Below are positions 34,634 through 47,126 of a stretch of 60,000 nt of DNA, piece by piece. The notes beneath the pieces are model-generated. The model did not search any database. It worked only from the letters and a program-made list of their open reading frames with translations, and was not told where the DNA came from. The stretch comes from Antedon mediterranea (lineage: Eukaryota > Echinodermata > Crinoidea > Comatulida > Antedonidae): NCBI RefSeq assembly GCF_964355755.1, contig NC_092670.1:38243795-38303794 (forward strand), written 5' to 3'. Position numbers and translations under genes: made by a program. Numbering within the stretch: position 1 is the first letter of the stretch; each line of letters opens with the position of its first letter.

Positions 34634-36691
34634 CAGTACCGGACAGAATTATTGCAGATTTTGAACGCATTCAACGCATTGTTAAAGTGTTGACAACGCG
34701 TTGAAACTGCGTTGTCCGTTGGCGTTGAAAGTGTTGAGTTCGTTGAACTGTTTATTCAACCAACACAATGTGTTGCGTTGAGTTTGCGTTGAAATAACGA
34801 ACAATCGGATTCGTATGGTATTTACAGATTGCCAGTGTGTATTAGTAGTAGTAGTAATAGTATAAAATACAGTATTACAAATATTTAAGAAAACAAACAT
34901 AATGTGTATTTTTCCGCGGAAACCTAGCTTAATATATTACACTAGGCTAGGCCTACTACTAACGAGTAGGCCCCGTGTGTATGAGCCGCGTCTGCCATCG
35001 CAGTTAAAAGTAGTGGTCATGTCCTTAATTACTGTGTGCCTATATTAACTGGAGTATTAAATACCAAAGTTAAGCCGGCGGTGAATCTTGGAGGCTAGGT
35101 CACATCGTAATTAATTATTTCCAAACTAAAAACTTCGCAGTACTGTACTACATTTTTCTCGATTATTTATAAAAACAACGTAGCCTACACCCGCCGCCAT
35201 GGAAGGCAACAATACACGTACACCACCAACATAACGATCCAGCATGGTCGTCGTCTTTTTCACGCATGCTTTTCGTGACGTGAGGGACGAACTGATCGAA
35301 AGGTGAAGAGTTCATTCATTATGAAATAACGCGTAATTAAAAGGGAAAAAATCGTTTAGTTTTATTATTATCCATAAATATATCATTATCATGTATTATA
35401 TTATAAATTAATTATTGTGATGCCTAACGTAACCCATGCAGAGAAAAGCGTTAAATATAATAACCAAGAAATAGGAATGACCAATTTGATGACAATAGGC
35501 AATTTTAGGCGTTTTCTTTAAAATCAAAACCTGTGCCATACCATATTATTCACGCCAAGGTGTAACCCACAAATATTTGAATAACCAAACAATTCAGAAT
35601 AAAGAACCACTTTATTCTGATGCAAGACAATATATTATTACAGGCGAGGTTTAGGCGTTTTCTCTGTAACATACTATTGTTTTGTTTCTTAATATAATTA
35701 TATTGGCCTCCTCCTGAAACTGTATGAATGGGGTGGGAGTTGCGAGAATATGCGAGCGAACAGCCAACATTTAAATCAGTTTACAGTGTGATGCTTTTCA
35801 AAACGCGCAACGTTTTCAACGCGTTCAACGCTATGGGATTCAATTGTTTAACGTCGTCAATGAACGGTCAACGGGTTCAACACATTCAACACGCTCTATT
35901 GTTAACGTATTCAAAACGCTTTTTGTACTTAAAAATGTAATGTTGTTCGATTTATAAAGATTTAAATTGGTTCATGGGTGTCGGACACGTCAAATTTTTT
36001 AGTTCTTTCAAATTACATTACAACAAACAATGGGACAATTATAAAATAAAAACCAAAATAGAGAAACAATATTTTAACTTTATCTCTTGAATCTCGAACA
36101 GCTAAAAAATGTAGGCCTAAATAAAATTAATTACTTCGTCGTCATTAACGATCGTTAAATACGTCATAACACACGTGGTGTTTTTCTTGAGGAAACCAGG
36201 GTGGCGGCCTCGTGTGTTGATGTCAGTAATTTCCACGTTGTTTGATTTTACGACGTGAGATCGTGTTTTCCCCCGGAAGGCCTACAGTACAGTGTTAACT
36301 GTTAGACTTGGCATCGACCTTATTATTCGATGTTTTCCTTCACTAAACACTGGGAAATATCACTGTGTGTTTTACTTGGTAACTGTCCGTTCAATACTTA
36401 AAAATATATCTAAGCTTCATATATATTTTTTATTTATATTAAAATATCTGGTAGTGACTGCCGATAGGTATTTTGCCTGTTGTTGTTTCTGATCGTTCAG
36501 GCGTGCAATCGGCCAGTCTAGCGCTGCAGCAGCTAGCGTTGAAATAACTATATTGTTTACTTGACATGCTGATAATGACTTTCGTTGAATAAACAACTAA
36601 ACGTTGAAAGCCGTTCAACGCAACGCAAACACAACGCAACGACAACGTGTTGAATGCGTTGGGATTTTTGCAATAATTCTGTCCTGTACTG
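34634..36691. mobile_element. 2.06-kb TA-flanked inverted-repeat element with CAACGC arrays
   Basis: The left end CAGTACCGGACAGAATTATT pairs with AATAATTCTGTCCTGTACTG at the right; TA abuts both (34632-34633, 36692-36693), as in Tc1/mariner. Just inside each end are arrays of GCGTTGA/CAACGC motifs (34660-34800 and 36595-36660), with a third array at 35800-35930. No transposase is recognised. The middle contains ordinary AT-rich and CG-rich sequence. Confidence 0.75.
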
Positions 36692-37544
36692 TAGTCTGCG
36701 CTATCTTATTTTCACTATCCATAATATTCAAAATATCTGAATAAATATTGTAACTTATAGAATGTCTACTGAAGTATTGTGGTACAATAAAGCGGTGTCC
36801 AATTTTTGTTTGCAATTCACATTTTATATTCTAGAAGTTCTATAGTAGAATATAACATAAAAAAAAAATGGATTATACAGTATTTTTCTTTTGCGAATTG
36901 ACTTTGAATTTCTCATACTGTACAGTAAAATAATATGGTGACAACAACTACGCTAAATAAATTGATAAAAGATAAATTTTATAGGATACACTGTACCAGT
37001 AAATATTTGAAGGCACTTGACTGTCCAATATTAACAACTTTCAGTACACAATTATTTTCAGAAGTTAAAAGATACTGTATATAGTCAGTACTGTATCTGG
37101 AACCAGGAAATTTTAATTCGGTTTGTATATGGGAAAGTTCCCTAAATAACAGTTTTTGTTTGATTTATTTGAAGGCATTTGAGTGTCGAATGTTATAAGC
37201 CTACAGTAAAAAAATTATTTTCAAATGTGAAAATAATATCTGTAATGAGGAAACCAAAACAACATGTTCAAGTGGATTGTTTATCTTAAAATAAATATTC
37301 ATGTGCAAAAATAAATTACTATGAAGTTAACTGTATTCTTCTCCTTGATCATACTGTACCAGGAAACTGCGTTGGGTAATAAAATGGATGTCCAACATAT
37401 AATTCGATTGTGATTGAATGAATACACAATGAATTTTAAATTGACATTGTTTATTTTAGTCACTGCAGTACTTTTGTGAAAATTTAAATCATCTATAATA
37501 CTGTTAAGTTTAACAATTCTGTTTTCTTTTTCTTCTTGGTGCAG

Positions 37545-37938
37545 TACTGGCAAAGCTGTGGTCACTGCTTTATGGCGATCGTTGTAGAGGCTGGAGAGTA
37601 TTGCCAAAGCCAACACGAGTGACTAGCTAATCAACGACACGAACCTCCAGGTTGAGCTGCCGTGTCCACGACAAGCTCAGCGTTCTAACCCAAATCCATT
37701 CGACATTGCTGCAAAGACGAATATTTTATTCCAAACTGGGACCGGTGCAAAAAGAGAGATATCTCGGATGGGTTAAGCAAAGTTTTCACGAACAATCCAC
37801 ACGTCATTTTGTGTGCACATTAGTGCGTGACCTACCTCAACTTGATTTTCAAGGCATTTAGCTGCCTTCTTTGTCGTCTGGATAAGTTTCTCCTTCATTA
37901 CGTTTAAGGACCCATCCATGCGTTATCACGACAGTACA
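37545..37938 (+). other. Probable PTP4A 5'UTR part of first coding exon, with upstream ORFs
   Basis: A strong polypyrimidine tract and acceptor (TTTTTCTTCTTGGTGCAG) end at 37544. The following 394 bases are richer in CG than the surroundings and run without another obvious splice site into the PTP4A start. They contain an ATG at 37572 opening a 16-codon uORF that stops at 37622, a minimal two-codon uORF at 37768-37776, and the in-frame ATG at 37918. Transcript evidence is lacking, so the acceptor is inferred. Confidence 0.5.
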
Positions 37939-38043
37939 ATGGCCCGAAGTAATAAACCGCCGCCTGCTGAAATTGAGTATAAGAATATGAAATTCTTGAT
38001 CGTCAACAATCCTGACAAGAACACCGTAGAAAGCTTTATACAG
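37939..38043 (+). CDS. PTP4A: PTP4A coding exon 1
   Basis: Residues 1-35, beginning [20 protein letters not shown]. Donor ATACAG/GTATAG, phase 0. Confidence 0.96.
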
Positions 38044-41000
38044 GTATAGAATATAGAGTATTTAGAACTCAATTTGTACATACTATTTTAGTCAACCTGG
38101 TGGCTAAAGCTCTGTCTACACTATTAAACTTTATGCGACAAAAACATGTGCCCATACAGTATATTGACATGATGATGTTGTCATATCACTACCATTTGAC
38201 ATCACACTTTTTTGTCTTAACTCGTTTGATAGTGTAGACAGCGCTTTAAGATTTAATTAAATTTTACAACACTGTAGCCCACCATAAGTAGTTGTTTTGG
38301 CCTTAACATGGGGAAAGTTTATCCAACAAATACAATTACTTTCTACAGAATACTAAACAGAAGCCTTTTAAAAGCCTACTCGAAAATCATCCAAAATGTA
38401 TATTATTTATATCGTGAAGTCTATACTATCTTTGCCCTGCCTCCAACATTCCAATTTCATTGTAAAATATTATCTTGCTTATATTTCCATGTAGTATTTA
38501 ATCTCTGTTCAAACCTGATAATAGTATTTAATGACGCATTCATAAAAATTATTTTGCGTGGATGCCTCTTCACATGATTTAAAAGATCATTATCACATGT
38601 CTAAAATTGCGACATTCTGCTAACATATTATTAAGTGGAGTGCAATGATGTTGTTATCTTGAAAATGATACATCTCAGTAAAAACAAGAAAATGTTATAC
38701 TGTACCATATTTGTTGTAATAAGATATTGACAAAACGGTTAATAAAATATTCACAAAAACAAAAGACAAATGATGCATATCCAAGGTAATTCTATATTGA
38801 ATAAAGCCATCAAAATACTAAATAAGCGACCTCATCTGTGTGGCCATTATTTTTACAACCAAAATGAAATTCAATTCCGGTTTATTCAAAATATAAGTGG
38901 CACTGGCATGGCATAAAAAATCTGAATTGCACCAAATTTACATTATTATCAAAAAAATGTATTATTTTATGTTTGATTGAATGAGTAACTGTGGTGCAAC
39001 TAACATTTAGTTTTAACCAGCGTGGGTGTAAATTGACTTTTTAATAATGCTGCACACCAATTGACCTGTGTCAATTATCTGTTATCTTAAATGAAATCCT
39101 TGTTTCCTGGTATCAAACCTCTGTTGAGACTGTGTACGGTATCTGATGATATGACTGACTTACAGTATTTGATTTGGCATTTTTTATATTCTCGTAATCA
39201 TATTCGATTCATAAATGAATGAAATTAGTTAAATTCTGTTTTAGATTAGGATTGTCCTTCCTATTTGGGTTTAAAAATAATATTTTAAATATTTTATATT
39301 TTAATTTGATTTGCTCAGCTAGGACGGTAAAAATAATAACTATATTTCATACGTACTTGTCTTTAGTAACCAGAATAATAGATTGTTAACTAAAGCTCTG
39401 TCTACACTATCAAACTCTATGTGATAACATGTGATGTGCCCATATATGGACATGTTGATGTCATATCACTACCATATTTAGGCACATTACACTTTATCAA
39501 ACTAGTTTATAGAGTGTGAAAGGGCTTTAAATATTTGTGTACCAATATTATAGAACCCCACAACTCACTCAAACCAATTGTTTTATACTTTGCAGGATCT
39601 CAAGAATAGAGGCATCAAATATGTTGTGCGTGTATGTGAACCTACTTATGATGCTAAAAAGCTTGCTAAGGAAGGCATTAAAGTCCTTGTAAGTAACTTA
39701 TTGATTTCTTTACTATTTAGACTTTGTGAAGTCTTGTAAGTGAGAGATGAAATAAACAAAAGCTTTTCTAGTTGCTATTTATTCAGGATTAAGCTCTCAT
39801 TTCAATTTGGTCATCTGAATTATGCTCATCACCCAAAATAGTTCTGGTATGGTAAGCTATACTGTACTCATATTTCTTTGAGTATTATGATGGATGATAG
39901 ATTATGAAATATTAAAATGAATTTTTAGTGTGAATATCTACATTTAGCCAACCACACCTCTGCTATTTATTCAGGATTAAGCTTGCATTTCAAATTTGGT
40001 TTCTGAATTAAGCTCACCACCCAACCACACCTATCTAAAGAAAATTTCATGACCAAATGTTATTGGTTGTTTGTTTTCTTTGTACTGTATATGAATAGGA
40101 TCTGCCTTTTGACGATGGCGGTCCACCCACCTCTGACATCATTGGTCAATGGTTCGATCTACTCAAGCTAAATTTTGCTGAGGTGCCTGGTTGTTGTATT
40201 GCCGTACATTGCGTGGCTGGTCTTGGTAGAGCCCCTGTATTGGTTGCATTGGCCCTCATGGAGGCTGGAATGACATATTCAGATGCTGTTCAGCTAATTC
40301 GTCAGTAAGTTGTTTCACATCCATTTTAAAAATATAAATTTAATGCAAGTGTTTTAATATGAATAATGGTATCAGTAGGAATTTAAAATATATATGTATC
40401 CCTTATAATATACTAACCTTGTATCATTATAGTAATCCAGAAGATGTTTTAAGATGATTCCTGAAGGGAGGGATCTCCTGACATGGCCTATTTATCTATA
40501 GATATCTTATTTAATACTTTAAATATTTGTATTCCTATAGTAATAAAAATTATACAGTAACCTATAGTACAATCATTTAGTATTAGTAACATTGCTCTAG
40601 TATTTAATTCTATTCCTAAAAAATTAACCCAGTTCACTTTTTGATCATGATCACAATAAAGAGAAAGAAACACATTAGATTCACTCCACCCAACATAATT
40701 ATGAATGAATAACCATAAAAAACAATGAACAAGAAACAATGGGCTGCTGAGTAAAAAAAAAAACATGTCACTTTTGTTTATAATTGAATGCTTGTTTAGT
40801 CCGAAACAAAGTGTGACATTTGTTATTAGTTTTTGTATATTATTAGAGTTTACTTCCATTTGTAACCATACAGTATTCTTGTGACTACTGTATGCTAATG
40901 CGTGTCACTTTTATTTTTAATTGAATGCTAGTTTAATCCAAAACAAAGGGTGGTTTGTTATTGGTTTTTGTATAGTAATATTATTAGTTTACTTCCATTT

Positions 41001-41259
41001 GTAATGGTCATACTGTATGCTTGTTACTACTACTGTATGTTAATGACAAACATTGGTTATTTGAATGCGTCAGAAACCACATCTGAAAATCGGCGGATGT
41101 GGTGAAAATTGTTCATCTAAAAACGATATTGACAATGTGACCTTTAACCTTTGCAGGAAACGGCGTGGTGCTATCAATGCCAGGCAACTAGACTTCCTAG
41201 AGAAGTACCGTTCAAAGAAACGGCTCAAAGTTAACGGAGAAAAATGCTGTATCCAGTGA
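37939..41259 (+). CDS. PTP4A: PTP4A / PRL prenylated tyrosine phosphatase, complete, 4 coding exons
   Basis: PRL phosphatases are small dual-specificity-type enzymes at the plasma membrane and endosomes that bind CNNM magnesium transporters. Exons 37939-38043, 39596-39688, 40099-40304 and 41157-41259 join to 507 bases (168 residues; human PRLs are 167-173). Visible features: regulatory C49 ([10 protein letters not shown]), general acid D72 in LPFDD, P-loop [10 protein letters not shown] with nucleophile C104 and R110 followed by the PRL-specific Ala, a basic tail ([19 protein letters not shown]), and C-terminal CCIQ for farnesylation. Residue 68 is Leu where vertebrates have Trp (WPFDD). The start at 37939 has a strong context (ACAATGG) and matches the family MAR start. 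An in-frame ATG at 37918 would add seven residues. Confidence 0.98.
38105..38248. mobile_element. F1 MITE copy in PTP4A intron 1
   Basis: TA-flanked: AAGCTCTGTCTACACTATTA to TTTGATAGTGTAGACAGCGC. Confidence 0.83.
39391..39529. mobile_element. F1 MITE copy in PTP4A intron 1
   Basis: TAAAGCTCTGTCTACACTAT at the left; degraded right end ATAGAGTGTGAAAGGGCTTT. It ends 66 bases before exon 2. Confidence 0.8.
39596..39688 (+). CDS. PTP4A: PTP4A coding exon 2
   Basis: Residues 36-66, including [20 protein letters not shown] with C49, which forms the regulatory disulfide with C104 in characterised PRLs. Acceptor ACTTTGCAG, donor GTCCTT/GTAAGT, phase 0 on both sides. Confidence 0.97.
39775..40040. 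repeat. Two-copy repeat in PTP4A intron 2
   Basis: CTATTTATTCAGGATTAAGC then CATTTCAA(A)TTTGGT and CTCA(T/C)CACCCAA occur at 39775-39838 and 39960-40025. Confidence 0.75.
40099..40304 (+). CDS. PTP4A: PTP4A coding exon 3 (catalytic)
   Basis: Carries the general-acid loop LPFDDGG and the P-loop [20 protein letters not shown]. Acceptor ATGAATAG, donor CGTCA/GTAAGT, phase 0 in and 2 out. Confidence 0.98.
40755..41045. repeat. Tandem duplication (about 145 bp) in PTP4A intron 3
   Basis: GTCACTTTTRTTTATAATTGAATGCT, AAACAAAG, GGTTTTTGTAT, GTTTACTTCCATTTGTAA and CTGTATGYTAATG appear twice in order. Confidence 0.8.
41157..41259 (+). CDS. PTP4A: PTP4A coding exon 4 (polybasic tail and CaaX box)
   Basis: [20 protein letters not shown], then [13 protein letters not shown] and TGA. 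The polybasic run plus CCIQ gives membrane attachment. Acceptor CCTTTGCAG. Confidence 0.98.
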
Positions 41260-41460
41260 AGACGTCCAACCACTACATACACATACACAGATAGAAAATA
41301 GTTCCTCTACTAACTTGTTTGTTTTTTATCGACTGAATTCTTTGGCTATGTACGGAGGGAGTGTTATTTTAAAACTTCGACGTGATGCCAGTTATTTATA
41401 TTGAAGTTAAAAAGATTGAATAATTTAGTATTTAAATAAAATTCAATATTAATGAATTTT
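41260..41460 (+). other. Probable PTP4A 3'UTR with AATAAA
   Basis: AT-rich sequence after the stop. The first AATAAA on this strand is at 41435-41440, which would give a 3'UTR of about 200 bases. Vertebrate PTP4A genes also use longer 3' ends, so distal sites are possible. Confidence 0.4.
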
Positions 41461-42046
41461 ATGAATTTCATAGGTTTTAAACCTTATTTCTAAAAAATTT
41501 TGGGAAGAAGGAAAAATGATGATATGAATTAATTTGAGATTATGAAGTGCATAATATTAAATATATGTACCTCGTACAAAATATCTATTCTTAATGGTTC
41601 TAAAGTTTCTTCTGGTGCACTTCACTTTCCAACGAGATTCTTGATTTCCAGCGATTATATTTCAATGGAATAATGAGATTAACATGGTTTTAAATTATTA
41701 AACCAGTTTATCGTACTATCGTTCGACTATTGAAGACCAAGGAACTAATTAATAATAAGTAAAGTTAAGCAATAACATTGACATGAGTAATGGTAATACA
41801 GTGCTTTGCAAATATATTTAATTAATTATACATGATTATTTTTCATGGGCGCTGATTATTACTATATGAATTGTTTAATGGTGAAAAATTCAGAGGAATA
41901 TGTAAACTGTTAAACAGATTTTTACAGTAGCTCTTAATAATTTATGTTTTAAACAAATGAATATATTTTGAATTTTTTATTATACATCCATCCATAACAC
42001 ATTATATTTTTGTGATAAGCAAACAATGGGATATTCAATAGAAGAC

Positions 42047-42189
42047 TAAAGTTCTGTCTACACTATCAAACTTTATGTGACACAAAATGTGATGTGCCCA
42101 TATATGGACATCATGATGTCATATCACCACCATATTTGGGCACATCACATTTTTTTGTGAAACTAATTTGATAGTGTAGACAGAGCTTA
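42047..42189. mobile_element. F1 MITE copy
   Basis: TAAAGTTCTGTCTACACTAT to TTTGATAGTGTAGACAGAGC. Confidence 0.84.
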
Positions 42190-43307
42190 AGGCAGTACCG
42201 TTCCTTGATTGTTAATACTTGAATGAAACCAAATTGACAAACATGAAACAAACCAATGTCAAATTCATTATTAATCAAAATATATTTTAAATATACTTTT
42301 AGCAACAAAAAGCACTTTTTAAGGTAAAAAAATCTGCTTTGAATTCGTTTATAATCATTTTTTGATGCAACAGAAATATTATCTTTTTCTAAATTTTTAA
42401 ATGAGAAAAAAAAACTATTGTGGCGATTTCAAGCAAAGCCAAAATCAAGATGTAATCTTAATCGAAGCCTTGATTCAATGGTATGTGTTTACTGATAATG
42501 AATTTCAAAGGCGTACACAGTAATTGTTTAACAAAATGTTGATGAATTTTGGCTAAGTACGCAAATAGCATGCCTTACAGTATTTTTTTATCAATGAAAA
42601 TGATGCATTTCTCAGAAATTTGTAACTAGTTACTAAATGTACCCCATATAACCCTTATGTAATAATTATATAATATTTGCGTCCTATAAATACATTTTTA
42701 ATATTAAAATAATTGGGACAGTAAGGCCAATATGAAAGCGTAAATAATTCGGTATTGTATGCTTATTAGCTAATTAGACTTGAAACTGTAGAACAGTGGT
42801 CTTCATTAGCTTGCCAGTAAATTAGAAAATGAAGTTATGTAACGAACGCAAGTACTCCACTAACAATACTTGCAATAACAAAAACATAATTATAATTGAA
42901 GCTGGGTAATTTAGAATTGTATGAACTGTCAATTCAACAATATTAATATAGATAGCGCTATGAAAGAAAAAAAACATTTTAAATTTGTTCTAACAGACTA
43001 GGTAGATGCATTTGATTTCTCAAAAGCTCGCCCATTTTATTGTTCAATAACAACACACTTCTCTTACCAAGTAATTGTATCTGTTACAACAAACAACTAG
43101 AGTACAGTTGTGCTATGGATTGTATTTCATCAAACACAATGTAGTGCATTAATTTGGAAGGTCAAGGTATTATTTCTTAATTATTACTTAATGCACTATA
43201 TTGTGCGAGACAAAATGTTCATGCATATTTTATATTTGCGTGCTTTATTGAAATGAATATGATATAGAGTTGAAACCTAGTTAAATCAAATTAATGTAAT
43301 TGTTTTA

Positions 43308-43432
43308 AGCTTGGTTCCCACTAGAACGTAAACGTAACACAAGCGTGTTGACCAATGACAAGCGACAGTTCGAATAATTCATAGCTTGTGATTGGTCAGC
43401 TAACTTGCATTACGTTAGTGAGAACCAAGCAT
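43308..43432. mobile_element. 125-bp PIF/Harbinger-like MITE
   Basis: AGCTTGGTTCCCACTAGAAC and TTAGTGAGAACCAAGCA are inverted ends; TTA abuts both sides (43305-43307, 43433-43435), the 3-bp duplication expected of PIF/Harbinger. A second right-type end (CTAGTGGGAACCAAGCA then TTA) lies at 45152-45168. Confidence 0.72.
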
Positions 43433-45104
43433 TATAGTCGAGTTAAACTCTTTTCAACCAAAGCACAATTCAATTCCCAACATGTGATCAGATTTCGTAA
43501 ATCTTATAATATTCTTCCTGTATGGAAATCTAGCTTTGATTATCCTAATCGTCGGTGGTGAATAAGGATACGGTACAAACCGTGTTAATATCACATGGTG
43601 TTTGTCTATCTCGGCTCTTAGAGTGTCACTAACGAAATGATGGATGCTGTTAAATAATCCACACAGTATTTTTAACCTAATCTGAACTCCCAAAAGTTGT
43701 ATTCCTACAAAATGTGCCTTTTTTGTTTGTTTTTAATTTGGCATACATACACATTTTTTTATGGATAAATTTACCTGATTTAAATAGGTAGAAATAAACA
43801 CTTTCACGTTGTCGTAAATTACTTGTCCAATGTCACCACAGATCACGCGTCTTTTATTTCAACCCACCTTACAATAACCGCCATCACAGTAGAATAAATA
43901 GAATCATAATTGTTATTATGGTTTTCTTAATCACACTGTCTAATTAACAACGTTAAGTACTGAAATGATTTAGTGTTCCTTATAATGTTAGTCTATACTG
44001 TTTTTTTTTGGATATATGTATCTTATGAATATTGGAATAAATACTTTTGAGAGTGCAGAACATTTGTTTTATATAGTTTGTGTTTCGTTTGAGACTACTG
44101 GTATTAAAATGTTTGTGACCTACTACTACTACCTTGTTAACTAGTACAGTACCAACCTTCACTCACTGTCCTGACGCCATTTTATTTCTATGACTAACTC
44201 TGTGTAATTCATCACAAAACTCAAATAACCGTACTATGTAGGAGTAGGCCTAGGTATTATAGAATAATGATAACCACTATATCACGATTGAACATCATTA
44301 TTATTATTATATACCAATTACTTTTTGTTTGGTTGTTATGGGCCATGATAAACACGTTTGTGGTACAGTTATAACAAGAATGCTAGGACTAGGCCTAGTG
44401 TCTAACCCAAGAAAGACCACTTTTCAAGCCTTAAATGGACTCAAGTTAGGCCTACATTAGGCCTAAGCACGAACATTGCAAAAGAGGGCTAGATAAAATA
44501 AATTTAGCTATGCTTCCAATCCTAGTTCATAAGGTGTATAGCCCTCCTACTATACTATTAAAAAAAGTACATTTTATAATAAATTTCACTTACTGTGTTG
44601 ACTTTCCAATTTTGAATTCAGCCACGCTCGATGTAGTAGTCCCCAACTGAGTCGTCTGACAATCCCGCTATCTGATTGGCCAATAGTGCGTGTAGTCGAG
44701 ACAACCATGCTTGGCGGGAATCATCAACAGGATGTTCTGGGCATGCTCAAATCAGATTCGCCTGCCTGTTGTTGCTGCTACCAGTGTAGACGTTATCGTC
44801 ACTATTTTGTCGAAGGCATGCATTGAAACTATTCTAGTGAACAAACTTAAAGACCATGTTTTTCGTTTAAATGTAGTCTTGTTTTTTGGCTTATATGGAT
44901 TTAAAGAAGATGAAAAACAAATTCCATTATCACAGCGGCTTGCGGTGTAAAGAAAAATAGTTCACTTTGCGACGTACATATAATTTGTTGTACCTAATTG
45001 AGTGCCGGCGGTAACTGAACTAGTCTGGCGTAGGTACTGCATTGAATTGCAATCAACGCACACGCTTTCTGCATGTACGTCTACTTCTGTGTACCTCCTG
45101 TATC

Positions 45105-45168
45105 ATCAGGTTGGAATTGGTTACGTTGCGTTACGTCCTTGTGTTGCGTCTCTAGTGGGAACCAAGCA
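45105..45168. mobile_element. Orphan right end of the Harbinger-like family
   Basis: TTGCGTCTCTAGTGGGAACC AAGCA followed by TTA, matching the inverted end of the 43308 element. Either a solo fragment or the far end of a 1.86-kb element starting at 43308. Confidence 0.6.
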
Positions 45169-45969
45169 TTACCCATGATTTCAGTTTGGCGGTACAGTAT
45201 TTTTATATTGCAAATTAAATTATTTGTCGATATTTAAGACGATACAGTACATGAGTTTAGAGTCATGCTCATGGATTACACATTTCTCTAATTTTGTTTT
45301 CATAAAATTTGGATAAAAATCGACTTTATTTGATAACGCCGCCAGTAAAATGTACGCCTGCATTTGTTGTACATGCATAATCATGGTCAAGTAATACGAC
45401 ATCAAATCAAGAACAAAACTACTTATATATAGATAAACCTTGTTTTATTATACTTGAAACATAGGCCTACATGATACGTATACTTGAATACGTTATGATA
45501 GAAGTCGTTCCTTCTAAACAATTCAAAAATATTACAGCCAGTACTGTATAAAATCATAATACATTAAAGTAACATACATTAACAAAGACCATTTAATTGG
45601 TCAGAAATATAAAATAAGTATCGACTCTCGTCGTACAATAAATTCTTTATTAATGAAAGAAATTACGTCATTTATATAAAAAAAAAACGTCTCTTTTGAG
45701 AATTAGTATACAAACTATATTGCACTAACTTCAAATGAATAAACAACAAAACGAAATAATTCTAAATTAAATTGAAATAAAACAGATATGTACCATATAT
45801 TTTTCTTACAAAGATTCATATTTCCGACATTTTATACACAAAAAAATGAAAGTAAGCTATACGGTTGGTCCCTACAAAACCAGTATAATTCTGGTCTAAA
45901 TACATTTGACCACCCACTATAACATCAAAACATTACACTGTATTGTTAGTAACGCCACGAAGACAAACA

Positions 45970-46024
45970 GACGCGCGCGTACAAATACTGATAATCCAGG
46001 AAAGAATTTTTGTACGCGCGCGTC
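45970..46024. repeat. CG-alternating perfect hairpin
   Basis: GACGCGCGCGTACAAA and its exact complement TTTGTACGCGCGCGTC, separated by 23 bases. Confidence 0.9.
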
Positions 46025-47126
46025 ATTATAATAACTTCGTGATTGCGTCACTGGCGATATATCTTTCTTCCAAAATCGATAAAAGTTTTATATAAAAAGA
46101 TTCCTTATTTCATGATTATATTTACAATCCGTTAGATAAACACGTACTTTTACAGTAATTGTTCGTATATAATAAAAGCTGTCAAATATCTTAAACACCT
46201 TCATTCAAATATAAACTACACAATATATTACATATGTAGAGCTACTAAAAACAACTTTTCAAATTAAAGACCACTCTATTATTCGTAATAACAAAGAGAT
46301 TCTAATTGAGGACCATAGTTACTAAAACGAATAGGTCTACCCGGGATCCGATCGTAAGATTATTTAGTACACACATGTACGGTGGTAGATGCACAGCTCT
46401 ATCATTTAGGCTACTTGTTAAAATCCATCCAAAAGCCATCAAGAAATGTCAAAGTTTATTTATTATTTCTACAAAAAATCGCTTCAGTAAATCACAAACT
46501 AATTACATTTGTTTTGTAAAGATCATATCTTATATAATTGGATTGGCCGAAGTAGGCCTCGGAGATTAAAAAAAAATGTATACAAATACAGTGATAATTA
46601 TTTACATTAATAATCCACGAATCTATGAATTCACGAGCAGTAAATTTATAACAAAATCACGAACATTACTAATTTATTTTATCATGATTTATGTCCTGTA
46701 TTATTTGTTTTTTTTTCAAAAAATTATACTAGAGAAAGTATACAAATGTAATGTATATTATGCTCTCTGGGAAAATTACAATAATCATTTGAATAAAGTA
46801 TAAAAATATTTTGCTACTTAAAAAAAAATTACGACTTTTCGTTCACCGTTTTGATCGATTTGAAACCATTTAAATAAGTTCTTCCTGGAAACTATAACTA
46901 CAAATGCCACATTGTTTACAATGACATGGTATGACAAGTATTAAATAGAAAATAGCGTTCCTAATATTATAACATAATTATAAGTATGGATATTGAATAG
47001 CACTAGCATACTGGAGAAGAAACAAAAACGAACGAACAATTAGCTATCTGGCATTATGTATAGATATCATATCAAGTTGACGATCGCGTTTAAACATTGA
47101 AAATTCTGGGAATAGAAACATTATTT

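Larger units (their letters stand above)
29000..37500. other. HECW-PTP4A head-to-head spacer, no protein gene recognised
   Basis: Apart from the mobile elements, duplications and quadruplex listed, I see no coding exon. CG-richer patches at 28980-29340, 30810-31020 and 34930-35330 could contain first exons or promoters. The patch at 30810-31020 ends in ATCAGAA/GTAAGT, a possible noncoding exon donor on the plus strand. Confidence 0.4.

Noticed and set aside
37918-37938. Upstream in-frame ATG as the PTP4A start
   Set aside because: Weaker context (TCCATGC) and adds residues absent from the family; 37939 gives the conserved MAR start. Kept only as an alternative.
40488-40859. 123-codon minus-strand open frame
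   Set aside because: It lies in PTP4A intron 3 across a tandem duplication, is hydrophobic and low-complexity, and matches no family I know.
44711-44950. 79-codon plus-strand frame as a gene
   Set aside because: No family resemblance, no upstream signals, and it may lie within a Harbinger-like element.
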